Positions 36,930 through 47,002 of a stretch of 64,000 bases of DNA are shown one piece after another. The notes beneath the pieces were generated by a model that was not told the origin of the DNA, did no database searches, and saw only the letters and a list, made by a program, of their open reading frames with translations. A program made the translations under genes and the position numbers. The stretch is taken from assembly GCF_030064125.1 (NCBI RefSeq), contig NZ_CP125957.1, positions 1,984,001 to 2,048,000 on the forward strand. Direction: 5' to 3'. Each line of letters starts with the position of its first letter. Position 1 is the first letter of the stretch. Source of the stretch: Pseudomonas sp. G2-4. GTDB lineage: Bacteria > Pseudomonadota > Gammaproteobacteria > Pseudomonadales > Pseudomonadaceae.

Positions 36930-38684
36930 ATGACTGCTTCGATGGATAAGAAGTACCGCAGAGCCGTTGACGCCGCCGCGATTTTTTCCGAAACCGATCT
37001 GAGTGGGCGCATCACTTACGTCAACGACCAATTCTGTAACCTTTTTGGCTACGAACGCGACGAGCTGCTGGGTGCGAACCATCGCCTGCTTAATTCCGGC
37101 CAGCACCCCGACGAGTTTTTCAGCGCCATGTGGTACACCATTTCCCAGGGGCAGGTCTGGAAAGGGGAAGTTTGTAACCGGGCCAAAGACGGCACGCTTC
37201 ACTGGGTCGACACCACCCTGGTTCCGGTCATTGACGACGAGACCGGACAAGTCGAGCGCTATCTGGCGATTCGCTTCGACGTCAGCGAAAAGCGTCGGCT
37301 GCTGCACTCCTTGCAATGGCGGGTCGGGCACGATGTGCTGACCGGGTTACCCAACCGCACCTATCTGTCCGAGCTGCTGGACCAGGCCCTGGCGTTTTCC
37401 CGTGCGGAAAATCTACCTCTGGCGGTGTGCATGCTCGACCTTGATGGCTTCAAGGCCGTGAACGATGGTCATGGCCATGCCAGTGGCGATCGGTTGTTGG
37501 TGGAGGTTGCCAGGCGATTGCGAAGTATCGTACGTGGCGAAGACGTGGTGGCTCGGCTGGCTGGGGACGAGTTCGTGCTGGTGTTGCGCCATGTGCGTGG
37601 AATGGATGAGTTGAACGCCGCGCTGAACCGCGTATTGGTCGCCGTTTCAATGCCGTACGCCATTAACGGAAAGGGCATCAAGGTCTTTGCCAGCATTGGC
37701 GTCACGCTGTTCCCGTGGGACAACGAAAACGCCGAGACTTTGTTGCGCCACGCCGACCAGGCGATGTACGTGGCCAAGCAAAGTGGCCGTAATCGTTTCC
37801 ATCTGTTCGATGTGTCCCGGGACCAGGAGGTCCGGGCCACTTACCAGACCGTCGAGCGGGTCCGCCAGGCGATGGCGACTAGTGAGCTACGGCTGCACTT
37901 CCAGCCCAAGGTCAACATGCGCAACGGCGCTGTGGTTGGGCTGGAGGCATTGTTGCGCTGGAAGCATCCGCAGCGTGGCCTGATCCCGCCTCGGGAGTTC
38001 CTGCCGCTGGTAGAGGAAACCGACCTGATCGTCGAGATCGGCGAGTGGGTGATGGAGCAGGTACTGACCCAGCTGCAACGGTGGCAGCAGGCAGGGCAGG
38101 GCTGGCCAGTAAGCATCAACATCTCGGCGCGGCATTTCCAGCGCGCGGATTTCGTCGAGCGTCTGCGAGACGTATTGGAGCGGCACCCGACCGTGTCGCC
38201 GCGCCTGCTGGATCTGCAGATTGTCGAATCCGTCGCCGTGGAAAACCTTGCGCACGTCAGCGCCTGCCTCCAGTCATGTCAGGCCCTGGGCGTGGGATTT
38301 TCACTGGGCGGCTTCGGCACCGGCTATTGCTCGCTCAATGACCTCAAGCATTTGCGTACGCAGACCATCAAGATCGACAAGGCCTTTGTCCGCGATATTC
38401 TCGATGACCGGGACGACCTGGCGCTGACCGAGGCAGTGATCGGCCTGGCCCGGGCGTTTGGTCGCCAAGTCGTCGCCGAGGGGCTGGACAGTCTGGAACA
38501 TGGGCAACTGCTGCTGCGCCTGGGCTGCGAGGTGGCTCAGGGCTATTTCATCGCCCGGCCCATGCCGGCCGAACAAGTCCCCGGCTGGGTGGCGGGGTTC
38601 ATTCCGCCGCCGCAATGGCAACAGCTGCCGGCCATTCAGGGAGAACCGACAGCGGCCTCTGATGTTTCATTGAGGCCGGTGTAG
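36930..38684 (+). CDS. PAS-GGDEF-EAL protein with degraded catalytic motifs
   Basis: A 584-residue cytoplasmic protein. A PAS domain (about residues 10-125, AAIFSETDLSGRITYVNDQF) is followed by a GGDEF domain with AGDEF at about 210 (first Gly replaced) and an EAL domain from about 320. EAL keeps the name motif (GLEALLRW), the Asn of NISARHF, the Lys of IKIDKAF and the Glu of VAEG, but the metal-binding DDFGTG motif reads GGFGTG at about 459, losing both Asp. Phosphodiesterase activity is therefore doubtful, and the protein may act as a c-di-GMP or partner sensor. The last 49 bases overlap the convergent solute-binding gene. Confidence 0.9.
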   Translation: MTASMDKKYRRAVDAAAIFSETDLSGRITYVNDQFCNLFGYERDELLGANHRLLNSGQHPDEFFSAMWYTISQGQVWKGEVCNRAKDGTLHWVDTTLVPVIDDETGQVERYLAIRFDVSEKRRLLHSLQWRVGHDVLTGLPNRTYLSELLDQALAFSRAENLPLAVCMLDLDGFKAVNDGHGHASGDRLLVEVARRLRSIVRGEDVVARLAGDEFVLVLRHVRGMDELNAALNRVLVAVSMPYAINGKGIKVFASIGVTLFPWDNENAETLLRHADQAMYVAKQSGRNRFHLFDVSRDQEVRATYQTVERVRQAMATSELRLHFQPKVNMRNGAVVGLEALLRWKHPQRGLIPPREFLPLVEETDLIVEIGEWVMEQVLTQLQRWQQAGQGWPVSINISARHFQRADFVERLRDVLERHPTVSPRLLDLQIVESVAVENLAHVSACLQSCQALGVGFSLGGFGTGYCSLNDLKHLRTQTIKIDKAFVRDILDDRDDLALTEAVIGLARAFGRQVVAEGLDSLEHGQLLLRLGCEVAQGYFIARPMPAEQVPGWVAGFIPPPQWQQLPAIQGEPTAASDVSLRPV

Positions 38685-39403
38685 AGGCGGATGATCGCGT
38701 CGATTTCCCCTGACATTTTCATTTTCCGCAAAGTGAGCAAGATGCGTTGTGCTGGAATTTCCGGGGCATCGCGCACGTAGCAGCCCAACTGCTGTTCCTG
38801 GAGAACAGCTACTTCGTGCAATTGCCGGTCAGCGGTGTGCCGTTGATTGAACCAGTCCAGCACCCACTGGTTGCTGACCGCATAGCGATAGCGGCCGGCC
38901 AACAGTTTGGCCAGCACTTGTTCCTGGCTGCGCGCATCGTCGCGCCGCAGGTGCCTGCTATCGAACAACGGTTGCAGGGTCGGGTAGGTATAGCTGAGCA
39001 CGGTGCCAATGGGCTGGTGCGGCAGCGTCGCTGGCGTCACCGCTGCGGGTGCGCTTGCCGTGCTGACGAGGATGTCGCGTTGGAAAAACAGTGGGACACT
39101 CCAGAGATAGTCGCCATCCTTGTCGGCCACCCAATCGGGGGTGACATAACAACGTATGTCGAATTCGCCGTGTTTCATGGCGCCGTCCAGGCGGGCGCGG
39201 GACAGGACGTGAAATTCAGCCGGCATGCCCATTTGTGTTGCCAGGCTGGTCATGATGTCGGGAATGATGCCCTGGGTCGGACGGCCTCGTTCGATCTGCA
39301 CCATAGGCATGGCCCAGCCGTCGGTAATGGCGAATCGCAACGGTACTTCTTCGGCAAGACAACCTGTACCCACCAACAGCAAAGCCCCCATGGCTGAGCG
39401 CAT
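38636..39403 (-). CDS. Periplasmic solute-binding protein, family 3 (amino-acid type)
   Basis: A 255-residue protein of the SBP_bac_3 fold. A signal peptide (MRSAMGALLLVGTGCLA) precedes RFAITDGWAMPMVQIE, a GIIPDIM stretch, and DIRCYVTPDW then WSVPLFFQRDILVS, all typical of the fold. A Cys in GTGC might be a lipobox variant. No permease or ATPase gene adjoins, so it may be an orphan receptor-like binding protein rather than part of a transporter. Its 3' end overlaps the 3' end of the GGDEF-EAL gene by 49 bp on the opposite strand. Confidence 0.8.
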   Translation of the reverse strand: MRSAMGALLLVGTGCLAEEVPLRFAITDGWAMPMVQIERGRPTQGIIPDIMTSLATQMGMPAEFHVLSRARLDGAMKHGEFDIRCYVTPDWVADKDGDYLWSVPLFFQRDILVSTASAPAAVTPATLPHQPIGTVLSYTYPTLQPLFDSRHLRRDDARSQEQVLAKLLAGRYRYAVSNQWVLDWFNQRHTADRQLHEVAVLQEQQLGCYVRDAPEIPAQRILLTLRKMKMSGEIDAIIRLYTGLNETSEAAVGSP

Positions 39404-39546
39404 AAACTCTCCTGACTGCGTAAAACCGTGTCGACAACCGAGTCTCTGACATCAGCTTAGTCAGATTAGACGAGCACACTGGATGCAATTTCGCCCCTGC
39501 TCCGCTAGCATTAGCCGCTTATGTTCCTTCGTTGCGACGGTTTTCG

Positions 39547-41616
39547 ATGAGTTATCAGGTTCTTGCACGTAAATGGCGTCCGCGCTCGTTCCGCGAAATG
39601 GTCGGCCAGACCCATGTGCTCAAGGCCCTGATCAACGCCTTGGACAGCCAGCGGCTGCACCATGCCTATCTGTTCACCGGAACCCGCGGAGTGGGCAAGA
39701 CCACCATCGCACGGATCATAGCCAAGTGCCTGAACTGCGAAACCGGCATTACCTCCACGCCTTGCGGGGAGTGTTCGGTCTGCCGGGAAATCGACGAGGG
39801 CCGGTTCGTCGACCTGATCGAGATCGACGCCGCCAGCCGCACCAAGGTCGAAGACACCCGCGAGCTGCTCGACAACGTGCAGTACGCGCCGAGCCGTGGG
39901 CGCTTCAAGGTCTACCTGATCGACGAAGTGCACATGCTCTCCAGCCATTCTTTCAATGCGCTGCTCAAGACCCTTGAAGAACCGCCGCCCTACGTCAAGT
40001 TCATCCTGGCCACCACTGATCCGCAGAAACTTCCTGCGACGATTTTGTCGCGCTGCTTGCAGTTCTCCCTGAAGAACATGACGCCGGAACGGGTCGTCGA
40101 GCATCTGACCCATGTGCTGGGCGTCGAAAACGTACCGTTCGAAGACGATGCGTTGTGGCTGCTGGGCCGCGCGGCTGATGGTTCGATGCGAGACGCCATG
40201 AGCCTGACCGACCAGGCCATTGCCTTCGGTGAAGGCAAGGTCATGGCTGCCGATGTGCGGGCCATGCTGGGCACCCTCGATCACGGCCAGGTCTACGATG
40301 TGCTGCATGCGCTGATCGAAGGTGATGCGAAGGCGTTGCTCGAAGCGGTACGTCACCTGGCCGAGCAGGGCCCGGACTGGAGTGGCGTGCTCTCGGAAAT
40401 CCTCAACGTGTTGCACCGTGTCGCCATCGCCCAGGCCTTGCCTGATGGCGTCGACAACGGCCAAGGCGACCGTGATCGCGTGTTGGCCCTGGCCCAGGCG
40501 CTTCCCGCCGAGGACGTGCAGTTCTATTACCAGATGGGCCTGATCGGTCGTCGTGACCTGCCCCTGGCACCGGACCCGCGCGGCGGCTTCGAAATGGTGC
40601 TGCTGCGAATGCTGGCCTTCCGGCCGGCCGACACGGCGGACGCCCCGAGGCAACCGCTAAAGCCAGTGGGGATCAGCCAGGCCACAGCTGATTCCGCCAA
40701 GCCAGTGGCTGCCGCGCCTGTTGTTGCGCCGGCAGTGGCTCCGGCTCCGGCAGCAGTGGCGCCTGTGGCCGAAGCGGCCCCGATGGCTGTCATTGTGCCC
40801 GTTGAACCCGAGCCTGAACCGGTTGTCGAGCCCGAGCCGGTCGCCGAAGAGGTCGTTGATCTGCCCTGGAACGACCCGGTCGAACCTGAGGTCATCCAGC
40901 AGCCTGCCGTGGAGCCGGTGCTGGAAACCACCGCCGAGCAACCCGAACTGCCGCCGATGCCTTTGCCGACGCCCGACAGCGTGGTGCCCGATGCGCCGGA
41001 GTGGGTTGCGGCGCCGGTGCCTGAGCCTACGGTGGCCGACGTCGATGTCGCCACGCCGGGCGCAGACCTGGACGACGAGCCTCCGCTGGATGAGGATTAC
41101 ATCGAGCCGGACATGGATTCGGCCTACAGTTATCTGGACGATCTGGCCAGCGAGCACGCCGCCGAGCCAGCACCGGAGCCTGAGCCGGAACCCGCGGCGA
41201 TGCCTGCCACTGGCCTGGCCCTGCAATGGCTGGAGCTGTTCCCGAAGCTGCCGATCACCGGCATGACCGGTAGCATCGCCGCCAACTGCACGTTGATTTC
41301 CGTAGAGGGTGACCACTGGCTGTTGCACCTGGACCCGGCTCACAGCGCGCTGTTCAACGCGACCCAGCAGCGTCGCCTCAACGATGCGCTGAACCAGTAC
41401 CACGAGCGTACCCTGACGCTGAGCATCGAGCTGATCAAGCCTGAGCAGGAAACCCCGGCCCAGGCCGCGTCCCGGCGCCGGGCCAACCGTCAGCGTGAAG
41501 CCGAGGAGTCGATCCACGGCGATCCGTTCATCCAGCAGATGATGCAACAGTTCGGCGCTGTGGTCCGTCACGATACTATCGAACCTGTCGAGGCCCCGGT
41601 TATCCAGGGCTCATAA
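39547..41616 (+). CDS. dnaX: DNA polymerase III tau subunit
   Basis: A 689-residue clamp-loader ATPase that joins the replisome. The AAA+ domain has Walker A TGTRGVGKTTIA, a zinc module (CLNCETGITSTPCGECSVC), Walker B YLIDEVHML and the SRC motif LSRCLQF. After about residue 370 comes a long Pro/Ala/Glu/Val-rich linker, then the conserved tau C-terminus (ALQWLELFPKLPITGMTGSI) that binds polymerase and helicase. I found no A6G slippery site in the linker, so a frameshifted gamma form like that of E. coli is not predicted. ATG 39547 gives the standard MSYQVLARKWRPRSF. Confidence 0.96.
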   Translation: MSYQVLARKWRPRSFREMVGQTHVLKALINALDSQRLHHAYLFTGTRGVGKTTIARIIAKCLNCETGITSTPCGECSVCREIDEGRFVDLIEIDAASRTKVEDTRELLDNVQYAPSRGRFKVYLIDEVHMLSSHSFNALLKTLEEPPPYVKFILATTDPQKLPATILSRCLQFSLKNMTPERVVEHLTHVLGVENVPFEDDALWLLGRAADGSMRDAMSLTDQAIAFGEGKVMAADVRAMLGTLDHGQVYDVLHALIEGDAKALLEAVRHLAEQGPDWSGVLSEILNVLHRVAIAQALPDGVDNGQGDRDRVLALAQALPAEDVQFYYQMGLIGRRDLPLAPDPRGGFEMVLLRMLAFRPADTADAPRQPLKPVGISQATADSAKPVAAAPVVAPAVAPAPAAVAPVAEAAPMAVIVPVEPEPEPVVEPEPVAEEVVDLPWNDPVEPEVIQQPAVEPVLETTAEQPELPPMPLPTPDSVVPDAPEWVAAPVPEPTVADVDVATPGADLDDEPPLDEDYIEPDMDSAYSYLDDLASEHAAEPAPEPEPEPAAMPATGLALQWLELFPKLPITGMTGSIAANCTLISVEGDHWLLHLDPAHSALFNATQQRRLNDALNQYHERTLTLSIELIKPEQETPAQAASRRRANRQREAEESIHGDPFIQQMMQQFGAVVRHDTIEPVEAPVIQGS

Positions 41617-41680
41617 CTGAAAGCGTCGGGCCGAACGGGTCGGGCGCGGTGTTTATCCAAGTACTTTCGAGGTGATTCCC

Positions 41681-42019
41681 ATGATGAAAGGTGGCATGGC
41701 CGGCCTGATGAAGCAGGCGCAGCAGATGCAGGAAAAAATGGCCAAGATGCAGGAAGAACTGGCCAACGCCGAAGTCACCGGCAAATCCGGTGGCGACATG
41801 GTGACGGTGGTCATGACCGGTCGCCACGACGTCAAGCGCGTCAGCATCGATCCGAGCGTGGTCGAAGGCTTGAGCGAAGACGACAAGGAAATGCTTGAAG
41901 CCCTGTTCGCCGCCGCCGTCAACGACGCCGTCCGCAGGATCGAAGCCAACAGCCAGGACAAAATGTCCGGCATGACCGCCGGCATGCAACTGCCGCCGGG
42001 CATGAAACTGCCGTTCTGA
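41681..42019 (+). CDS. ybaB: YbaB/EbfC nucleoid-associated protein
   Basis: A 112-residue DNA-binding protein, dimeric in known members, encoded between dnaX and recR in many bacteria. Landmarks are a Met/Gln-rich start ([20 protein letters not shown]), [20 protein letters not shown] and [25 protein letters not shown], with a Gly/Met/Pro-rich tail. ATG 41681 has GAGG nine bases upstream. It follows dnaX by 64 bp and ends with a terminator, so recR, interrupted here by an oxidoreductase gene, is probably transcribed separately. Confidence 0.95.
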   Translation: MMKGGMAGLMKQAQQMQEKMAKMQEELANAEVTGKSGGDMVTVVMTGRHDVKRVSIDPSVVEGLSEDDKEMLEALFAAAVNDAVRRIEANSQDKMSGMTAGMQLPPGMKLPF

Positions 42020-42051
42020 TTCGCCATCCCGGTCGGGATGGGCTACACACA

Positions 42052-42079
42052 ATGCCAGGCATCGCGCCTGGCATTTTTA
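42052..42079 (+). terminator. Rho-independent terminator after ybaB
   Basis: ATGCCAGG and CCTGGCAT form a stem around CATCGCG and are followed by TTTTATTT, closing the dnaX-ybaB unit. Confidence 0.85.
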
Positions 42080-42115
42080 TTTCTGGCCCAAATACAGCGT
42101 TGGATGTTCGGCCGC

Positions 42116-42209
42116 TATCGCGAGCAAGCTCATTCCCACACTGGATGGAAGCGTTCTCAATTGTGAGGTTCGTCGCAGGTCCTATGTGGGAGTGAGCTTG
42201 CTCGCGATG
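42116..42209. repeat. REP pair, type B, inward configuration
   Basis: The left arm has ATTCCCACA instead of GCTCCCACA and the right arm TGTGGGAGTGAGC, matching changes that keep the pairing. The compensating differences suggest the two arms evolve together. Confidence 0.8.
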
Positions 42210-42306
42210 CGGTCACTGCGGTCCAACCGAACAAACATCGAACGCCGCCCCCTCGGCAATGGTCTGCTCCCTATAGGTCCTCTCAACGATCAAGGAGAAC
42301 GCTTCC

Positions 42307-43341
42307 ATGTCACAAGCATCGACCTCCAACCAGCGCATCGTCCTCGCCTCCCGCCCAAAGGGCGCACCGACCCCGGACAATTTTCGTCTTGAACAGGTGA
42401 CGCTGCCGGACTTGGTGGAGGGGCAGATCCTGCTCAAGACGCTGTTCCTATCCCTGGACCCCTACATGCGCGGGCGAATGAGTGATGCACCGTCCTACGC
42501 CGCGCCGGTAGAAATCGATGCGGTGATGACCGGCGGTGCTGTCAGCCGCGTCGAGCGCTCAATGCACCCGAAATTCCACGAGGGGGATCTGGTGGTGGGT
42601 GCCACTGGCTGGCAAAGCCACAGCATCAGCGACGGACGCAACGTGCTTCCCGTCCCGTCGGGGCTGCCCAGCCCATCGATGGCCCTGGGTGTGCTGGGCA
42701 TGCCGGGCATGACCGCTTACATGGGGCTGATGGACATCGGCCAGCCCAAGGCCGGGGAAACCCTGGTGGTCGCGGCGGCCTCGGGCGCCGTGGGCTCGGT
42801 GGTGGGCCAGGTGGCGAAGATCAAGGGCTTGCGGGTGGTTGGCGTGGCCGGCGGCAGGGAGAAATGCCAATACGTGGTCGAAGAGCTGGGGTTCGACGCT
42901 TGCGTCGATCACAAAGCTGAAAACTTTGCCGAGGAACTGGCTCGGGCCTGCGACAAGGGCATCGATATCTACTACGAAAATGTCGGTGGCAAAGTCTTCG
43001 ACGCGGTGGTGCCGTTGCTCAACGCCAAGGCGCGTATCCCGCTCTGTGGCCTGATCGCGTCCTACAACGCCCATGAAGCGCCGAGCGGTCCGGATCGCTT
43101 GCCGCAACTGCAACGTACCTTGTTGAACAAGCGCGTGCGGATCCAGGGTTTTATCGTGTTTGACGACTACGGTGACCGCCAGCCGGAGTTCATCAGCGCC
43201 ATGGCGCCTTGGGTGCGCGATGGCAAGGTCAAGTTCCGTGAGGACGTCGTCGATGGGCTGGAGAATGCGCCGCAGGCCTTTATCGGTCTGCTGGAAGGGC
43301 GCAACTTCGGCAAGTTGGTGGTGCGGGTGGCGCAGGATTGA
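42307..43341 (+). CDS. NADP-dependent oxidoreductase, zinc-independent MDR family
   Basis: A 344-residue enzyme of the leukotriene B4 dehydrogenase / CurA-like branch of medium-chain reductases, which reduce activated double bonds with NADPH. Landmarks are LFLSLDPYMRGRM, the Rossmann motif VVAAASGAVGSVVGQVAKIKG, then VGVAGGREKC (a Lys-containing NADP-phosphate site), YYENVGGKVFDAVVPLL and FGKLVVRV. No zinc-ligand Cys pattern is present, as expected for this branch. The natural substrate is unknown. AAGGAG is found seven bases upstream of the ATG. It sits alone between ybaB and recR. Confidence 0.9.
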   Translation: MSQASTSNQRIVLASRPKGAPTPDNFRLEQVTLPDLVEGQILLKTLFLSLDPYMRGRMSDAPSYAAPVEIDAVMTGGAVSRVERSMHPKFHEGDLVVGATGWQSHSISDGRNVLPVPSGLPSPSMALGVLGMPGMTAYMGLMDIGQPKAGETLVVAAASGAVGSVVGQVAKIKGLRVVGVAGGREKCQYVVEELGFDACVDHKAENFAEELARACDKGIDIYYENVGGKVFDAVVPLLNAKARIPLCGLIASYNAHEAPSGPDRLPQLQRTLLNKRVRIQGFIVFDDYGDRQPEFISAMAPWVRDGKVKFREDVVDGLENAPQAFIGLLEGRNFGKLVVRVAQD

Positions 43342-43407
43342 ATATTTGACGCTAATCGGAGGCGCGGGTATAAACCGCGTCTCGTTGTTATGTCGGACAT
43401 TTCCTCC

Positions 43408-44010
43408 ATGAGCTTCAGCCCTTTGATTCGCCAACTGATCGATGCCCTGCGAACTTTGCCAGGTGTAGGTCAGAAAACTGCCCAGCGCATGGCGTTGCAA
43501 TTGCTTGAGCGTGATCGCAGCGGCGGTTCGCGCCTGGCCCAGGCCCTGAGCCAGGCCATGGAGGGGGTCGGGCATTGCCGTTTATGCCGGACCCTCACGG
43601 AAGACGACCTTTGCCCACAGTGCGCCGACCCGCGTCGGGACGACAGCCTGCTGTGCGTCGTGGAAGGGCCGATGGATGTGTACGCGGTGGAGCAGACCGG
43701 TTTCCGGGGCCGTTATTTCGTGCTCAAGGGCCATTTGTCGCCGCTCGACGGCTTGGGCCCGGAAGCCATCGGCATTCCCCAGTTGGTCGCTCGGATCGAG
43801 GAGGCGGGCACGTTCACGGAAGTCATCCTCGCCACCAATCCGACGGTCGAAGGCGAAGCCACCGCCCACTACATCGCCCAGTTGCTGAACAACAAAGGCC
43901 TGATCGCCTCCCGCATCGCCCACGGCGTTCCGTTGGGTGGCGAGCTGGAATTGGTGGACGGTGGGACGCTGGCGCATTCGTTTGCCGGGCGCAAGCCGAT
44001 CGCGTTGTAG
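43408..44010 (+). CDS. recR: Recombination protein RecR
   Basis: A 200-residue ring-forming protein that helps load RecA with RecF and RecO at gaps. It shows the helix-hairpin-helix ([20 protein letters not shown]), a four-Cys zinc finger ([19 protein letters not shown]), and the Toprim domain ([18 protein letters not shown] and [16 protein letters not shown]). ATG 43408 yields the usual [11 protein letters not shown] start; an ATG at 43390 is in frame but extends beyond family length. A type B REP follows the stop. Confidence 0.97.
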   Translation: MSFSPLIRQLIDALRTLPGVGQKTAQRMALQLLERDRSGGSRLAQALSQAMEGVGHCRLCRTLTEDDLCPQCADPRRDDSLLCVVEGPMDVYAVEQTGFRGRYFVLKGHLSPLDGLGPEAIGIPQLVARIEEAGTFTEVILATNPTVEGEATAHYIAQLLNNKGLIASRIAHGVPLGGELELVDGGTLAHSFAGRKPIAL

Positions 44011-44025
44011 CTGCTACACAGTACC

Positions 44026-44114
44026 AGTGGGAGCGAGCTTGCTCGCGATAGCGGTGGATCAGTCAATATCCATGCGACTGGTAAATCGCTATCGCGAGCA
44101 AGCTCGCTCCCACA
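44026..44114. repeat. REP pair, type B, outward configuration
   Basis: GTGGGAGCGAGCTTGCTCGC on the left and its complement on the right, with the CGCTATCGCG sides facing inward, between the convergent recR and apt genes. Confidence 0.85.
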
Positions 44115-44135
44115 GGTTCAGTGGTTTTCTGGCAA

Positions 44136-44684
44136 CTATCTTTCGCTGAGCGAAAACTGCGTCAAACAGAACGTCGGAATCCCCATGTCTTCCAACCGCT
44201 GGGAACCGAGCAGTTCCGGCAAATCAATAATCGCCGCGGCTTCGTGGACCTTCGCGCCCATGCGGCGGATCAGGTTGGCGGCGGCGATCAGCGTGCCGCC
44301 GGTGGCGATCAGGTCATCGAACATCACCACTGAATCCCCCTCGCACAGACTGTCGGCATGCACTTCCAGGAAGGCTTCGCCGTATTCGGTCTGGTAACCC
44401 TCGGCCAGCACATCCGCTGGCAGCTTGCCTTGCTTGCGGAACAACACCAGCGGCTTGTTCAACTGGTAGGCCAGGATCGAACCGATCAGGAAACCGCGCG
44501 CATCCATCGCGCCGATATGAGTGAACTCGGCCTCGACATAACGGTGGGCGAAGCTGTCCATCACCAGCCGCAAGGCGGTGGGGGATTGGAATAACGGAGT
44601 AATGTCGCGAAAGATCACGCCGGGCTTGGGGAAATCGATCACGGGGCGGATCAGGGATTTGATGTCGAAGGAGTCGAAGACCAT
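44136..44684 (-). CDS. apt: Adenine phosphoribosyltransferase
   Basis: A 182-residue purine salvage enzyme that forms AMP from adenine and PRPP. It has the N-terminal [21 protein letters not shown], the family motif [21 protein letters not shown] and the PRPP-binding [17 protein letters not shown] 44684 gives the family start MVFDSFDIK; the frame is open to 44711 but has no support. It is followed by anr upstream in the same orientation (76-bp gap), as in other Pseudomonas. Confidence 0.96.
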   Translation of the reverse strand: MVFDSFDIKSLIRPVIDFPKPGVIFRDITPLFQSPTALRLVMDSFAHRYVEAEFTHIGAMDARGFLIGSILAYQLNKPLVLFRKQGKLPADVLAEGYQTEYGEAFLEVHADSLCEGDSVVMFDDLIATGGTLIAAANLIRRMGAKVHEAAAIIDLPELLGSQRLEDMGIPTFCLTQFSLSER

Positions 44685-44760
44685 CGTGGAGGTGTCCTGG
44701 CAGGGCTGCAAACGCGGCAGTATAGCGCGGCGTGAAGAATCCCTCAGCCGCGCCTGCCCA

Positions 44761-45495
44761 TCAGCTTTCGAGCGAGCCGCCAGCCAGGGCGCAAAGCTGG
44801 ATCGGGTCGAGAATGTGAATTTCCTTGCCTTCGGCGGCGATCAACTCATTCTGCTGGAAACGGGTGAACACCCGGGACACGGTTTCCACCGCCAGACCGA
44901 GGTAATTGCCGATTTCGTTGCGCGACATGCTCAGGCGGAACTGGTTGGCCGAGAACCCTCGTGCACGGAAGCGTGCCGAGAGGTTGACCAGGAACGTGGC
45001 GATGCGCTCGTCGGCGGTTTTTTTCGAGAGCAGCAGCATCATTTGCTGATCGTCGCGAATCTCCCGGCTCATGACGCGCATCAGCTGACGACGCAGTTGC
45101 GGCAGTTGCACGGACAGTTCGTCCAGGCGATCAAAGGGAATCTCGCACACCGAGGTGGTTTCCAGCGCCTGGGCAGAGACCGGATGGCTCTCGGTGTCCA
45201 TGCCGGACAAACCCACCAGCTCGCTGGGCAGGTGGAAGCCGGTGAGCTGCTCTTCGCCGCCATCGCTCAGGTTAAAGGTTTTCAAGGCGCCCGAGCGCAC
45301 GGCATAGACGGAATCGAAAGTGTCGCCCTGTCGAAACAGGAACTCACCTTTTTTCAACGGGCGGCCCCGTTTAACGATGTCGTCCAACGCTTCCATGTCC
45401 TCCAGATTCAGTGAAAGTGGCAGGCAGAGGGGTGCCAGGCTGCAATCCTTGCAGTGGGCCTGGCTGTGAGCGCGCAGTTTGACTGGCTCGGACAT
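44761..45495 (-). CDS. anr: Oxygen-sensing regulator Anr (FNR family)
   Basis: A 244-residue activator that responds to low oxygen through a [4Fe-4S] cluster. The N-terminal Cys cluster [13 protein letters not shown], plus the distal Cys in [10 protein letters not shown], is the FNR pattern of four ligands. A cyclic-nucleotide-binding-like beta roll follows ([20 protein letters not shown]), and the helix-turn-helix near residue 195 reads [20 protein letters not shown], with E-xx-SR as used to read TTGAT half-sites. Likely targets in this window are hemN, ccoG and ccoN2, which carry matching boxes. Start ATG 45495 fits family N-termini. Confidence 0.96.
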   Translation of the reverse strand: MSEPVKLRAHSQAHCKDCSLAPLCLPLSLNLEDMEALDDIVKRGRPLKKGEFLFRQGDTFDSVYAVRSGALKTFNLSDGGEEQLTGFHLPSELVGLSGMDTESHPVSAQALETTSVCEIPFDRLDELSVQLPQLRRQLMRVMSREIRDDQQMMLLLSKKTADERIATFLVNLSARFRARGFSANQFRLSMSRNEIGNYLGLAVETVSRVFTRFQQNELIAAEGKEIHILDPIQLCALAGGSLES

Positions 45496-45589
45496 TTCTT
45501 CAATCCTTGTGGGAAAACACGCATAAGCTGTAAGGGTACCCCAGTGCAGGCACTCCGACCAGCGCGCTTTCCTCGCCAAATTGTCGCGC

Positions 45590-46972
45590 TCAGATGACTC
45601 GGGAGAAGCGTTGTCGATTTTGCTGCTCCAAGTAGGCATCGAACACCATGCACACTGATCGCACCAGCAAGCGCCCAGCGGGCAGTACCCGGATGTGTGT
45701 GTTGTCGACCTCGATCAGCCCATCCTCGGCCATCGCCTGCAATTGCGGCCACAACGGCGCGAAGTAACCGTAGAAATCGATATTGAAGCGTTGCTCGATC
45801 TCGGCGAAGACCAGGTTGAAATGGCAGATCAGCTGCTGGATTACCGCACGCCGCAACCGGTCGTCGGTATTACATATCAGCCCGCGACTGGTCGCCAATT
45901 GCCCGTCGGCGAGGGTGTTCTGGTATTGGTTCAGGTCGCTGTTGTTCTGGCAGTACAAATCGCCGATCTGGCTGATGGCGGAGACGCCGAGGCCGATCAA
46001 GTCGCAATGACCGTGGGTGGTGTAGCCCTGGAAGTTGCGCTGCAGCGTGGCTTCTTCCTGGGCGATCGCCAATTCATCGTCGGGCAGGGCGAAGTGGTCC
46101 ATGCCGACGTAGCGATAACCGGCGGTGGTCAGTTGCTCGATGGTGCCTTGTAGCATTGCCAGTTTCTGCTCCGGGTTCGGCAGGTCCTGGCTGTTGATGC
46201 GCCGCTGGGGCATGAACCGTTCCGGCAGATGCGCATAATTGAACACCGAGAGCCGATCCGGTTGCAGCTCGATGACCTCCTGAACAGTGCGGGCGAAGTT
46301 TTCCGGCGTCTGCTTGGGCAGGCCATAGATCAGGTCTATGTTGATCGAGCGGAACTGCAAGGTCCGGGCGGCTTCGATCACGGCGCGGGTTTCTTCCAGG
46401 CTTTGCAGGCGATTGACGGCCCGTTGCACGGCCGGGTCCAGGTCTTGCACGCCGATGCTGACCCGGTTGAAACCCAGTTCCCGCAGCAGGCCCATGGTCG
46501 ACCAGTCGGCTTCGCGAGGGTCGATTTCGATGCTGTAGTCGCCTGAGTCGTCGTCCAGCAGGTTCAGGTGCTTGCGCAGTGTGGCCATCAGATGGCGCAA
46601 CTCGTCGTGGCTGAGGAAGGTCGGAGTGCCACCGCCCAAGTGCAGTTGTTCCACGCGTTGAGCCGGGTCCAGGTGACAACCGATCAGCTGGATTTCCTGT
46701 TCCAGGCGTTGCAGGTAGGCGTGGGCGCGGCCGCGGTCCTTGGTGATGACCTTGTTGCAGGCGCAGTAGTAGCAAATGTTCGCGCAGAACGGCACGTGCA
46801 CATACAGCGACAGCGGTCGCAGGGCTTTGCGGCTGTCGCGCAGGGCGTGAAGTAGATCGAAGGTGCCCACCTGGCTGCCGAACTGCGCTGCGGTCGGGTA
46901 CGAGGTGTAGCGTGGACCCGCCAGGTCGTAACGGCGGATCAGGTCTGTGTCCCAACGAATGGCGTCGAGCAT
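45590..46972 (-). CDS. hemN: Oxygen-independent coproporphyrinogen III oxidase
   Basis: A 460-residue radical-SAM enzyme that makes protoporphyrinogen IX without oxygen, supplying heme when O2 is scarce. The cluster motif CxxxCxxC is [10 protein letters not shown], preceded by [20 protein letters not shown] and SIEIDPREA follow. ATG 46972 yields the family start [17 protein letters not shown]; an ATG at 46999 is in frame but less likely. An Anr-box-like dyad lies at 47035-47048 with a matching -10 element, so induction under low oxygen is expected. Confidence 0.96.
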   Translation of the reverse strand: MLDAIRWDTDLIRRYDLAGPRYTSYPTAAQFGSQVGTFDLLHALRDSRKALRPLSLYVHVPFCANICYYCACNKVITKDRGRAHAYLQRLEQEIQLIGCHLDPAQRVEQLHLGGGTPTFLSHDELRHLMATLRKHLNLLDDDSGDYSIEIDPREADWSTMGLLRELGFNRVSIGVQDLDPAVQRAVNRLQSLEETRAVIEAARTLQFRSINIDLIYGLPKQTPENFARTVQEVIELQPDRLSVFNYAHLPERFMPQRRINSQDLPNPEQKLAMLQGTIEQLTTAGYRYVGMDHFALPDDELAIAQEEATLQRNFQGYTTHGHCDLIGLGVSAISQIGDLYCQNNSDLNQYQNTLADGQLATSRGLICNTDDRLRRAVIQQLICHFNLVFAEIEQRFNIDFYGYFAPLWPQLQAMAEDGLIEVDNTHIRVLPAGRLLVRSVCMVFDAYLEQQNRQRFSRVI

Positions 46973-47002
46973 GCGGGCGTTCCCCGGATAGGCTGGCATG
47001 CT

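Noticed and set aside
40650..41200. Programmed frameshift in dnaX producing a gamma subunit
   Set aside because: No A6G-type slippery heptamer was found in the linker region.
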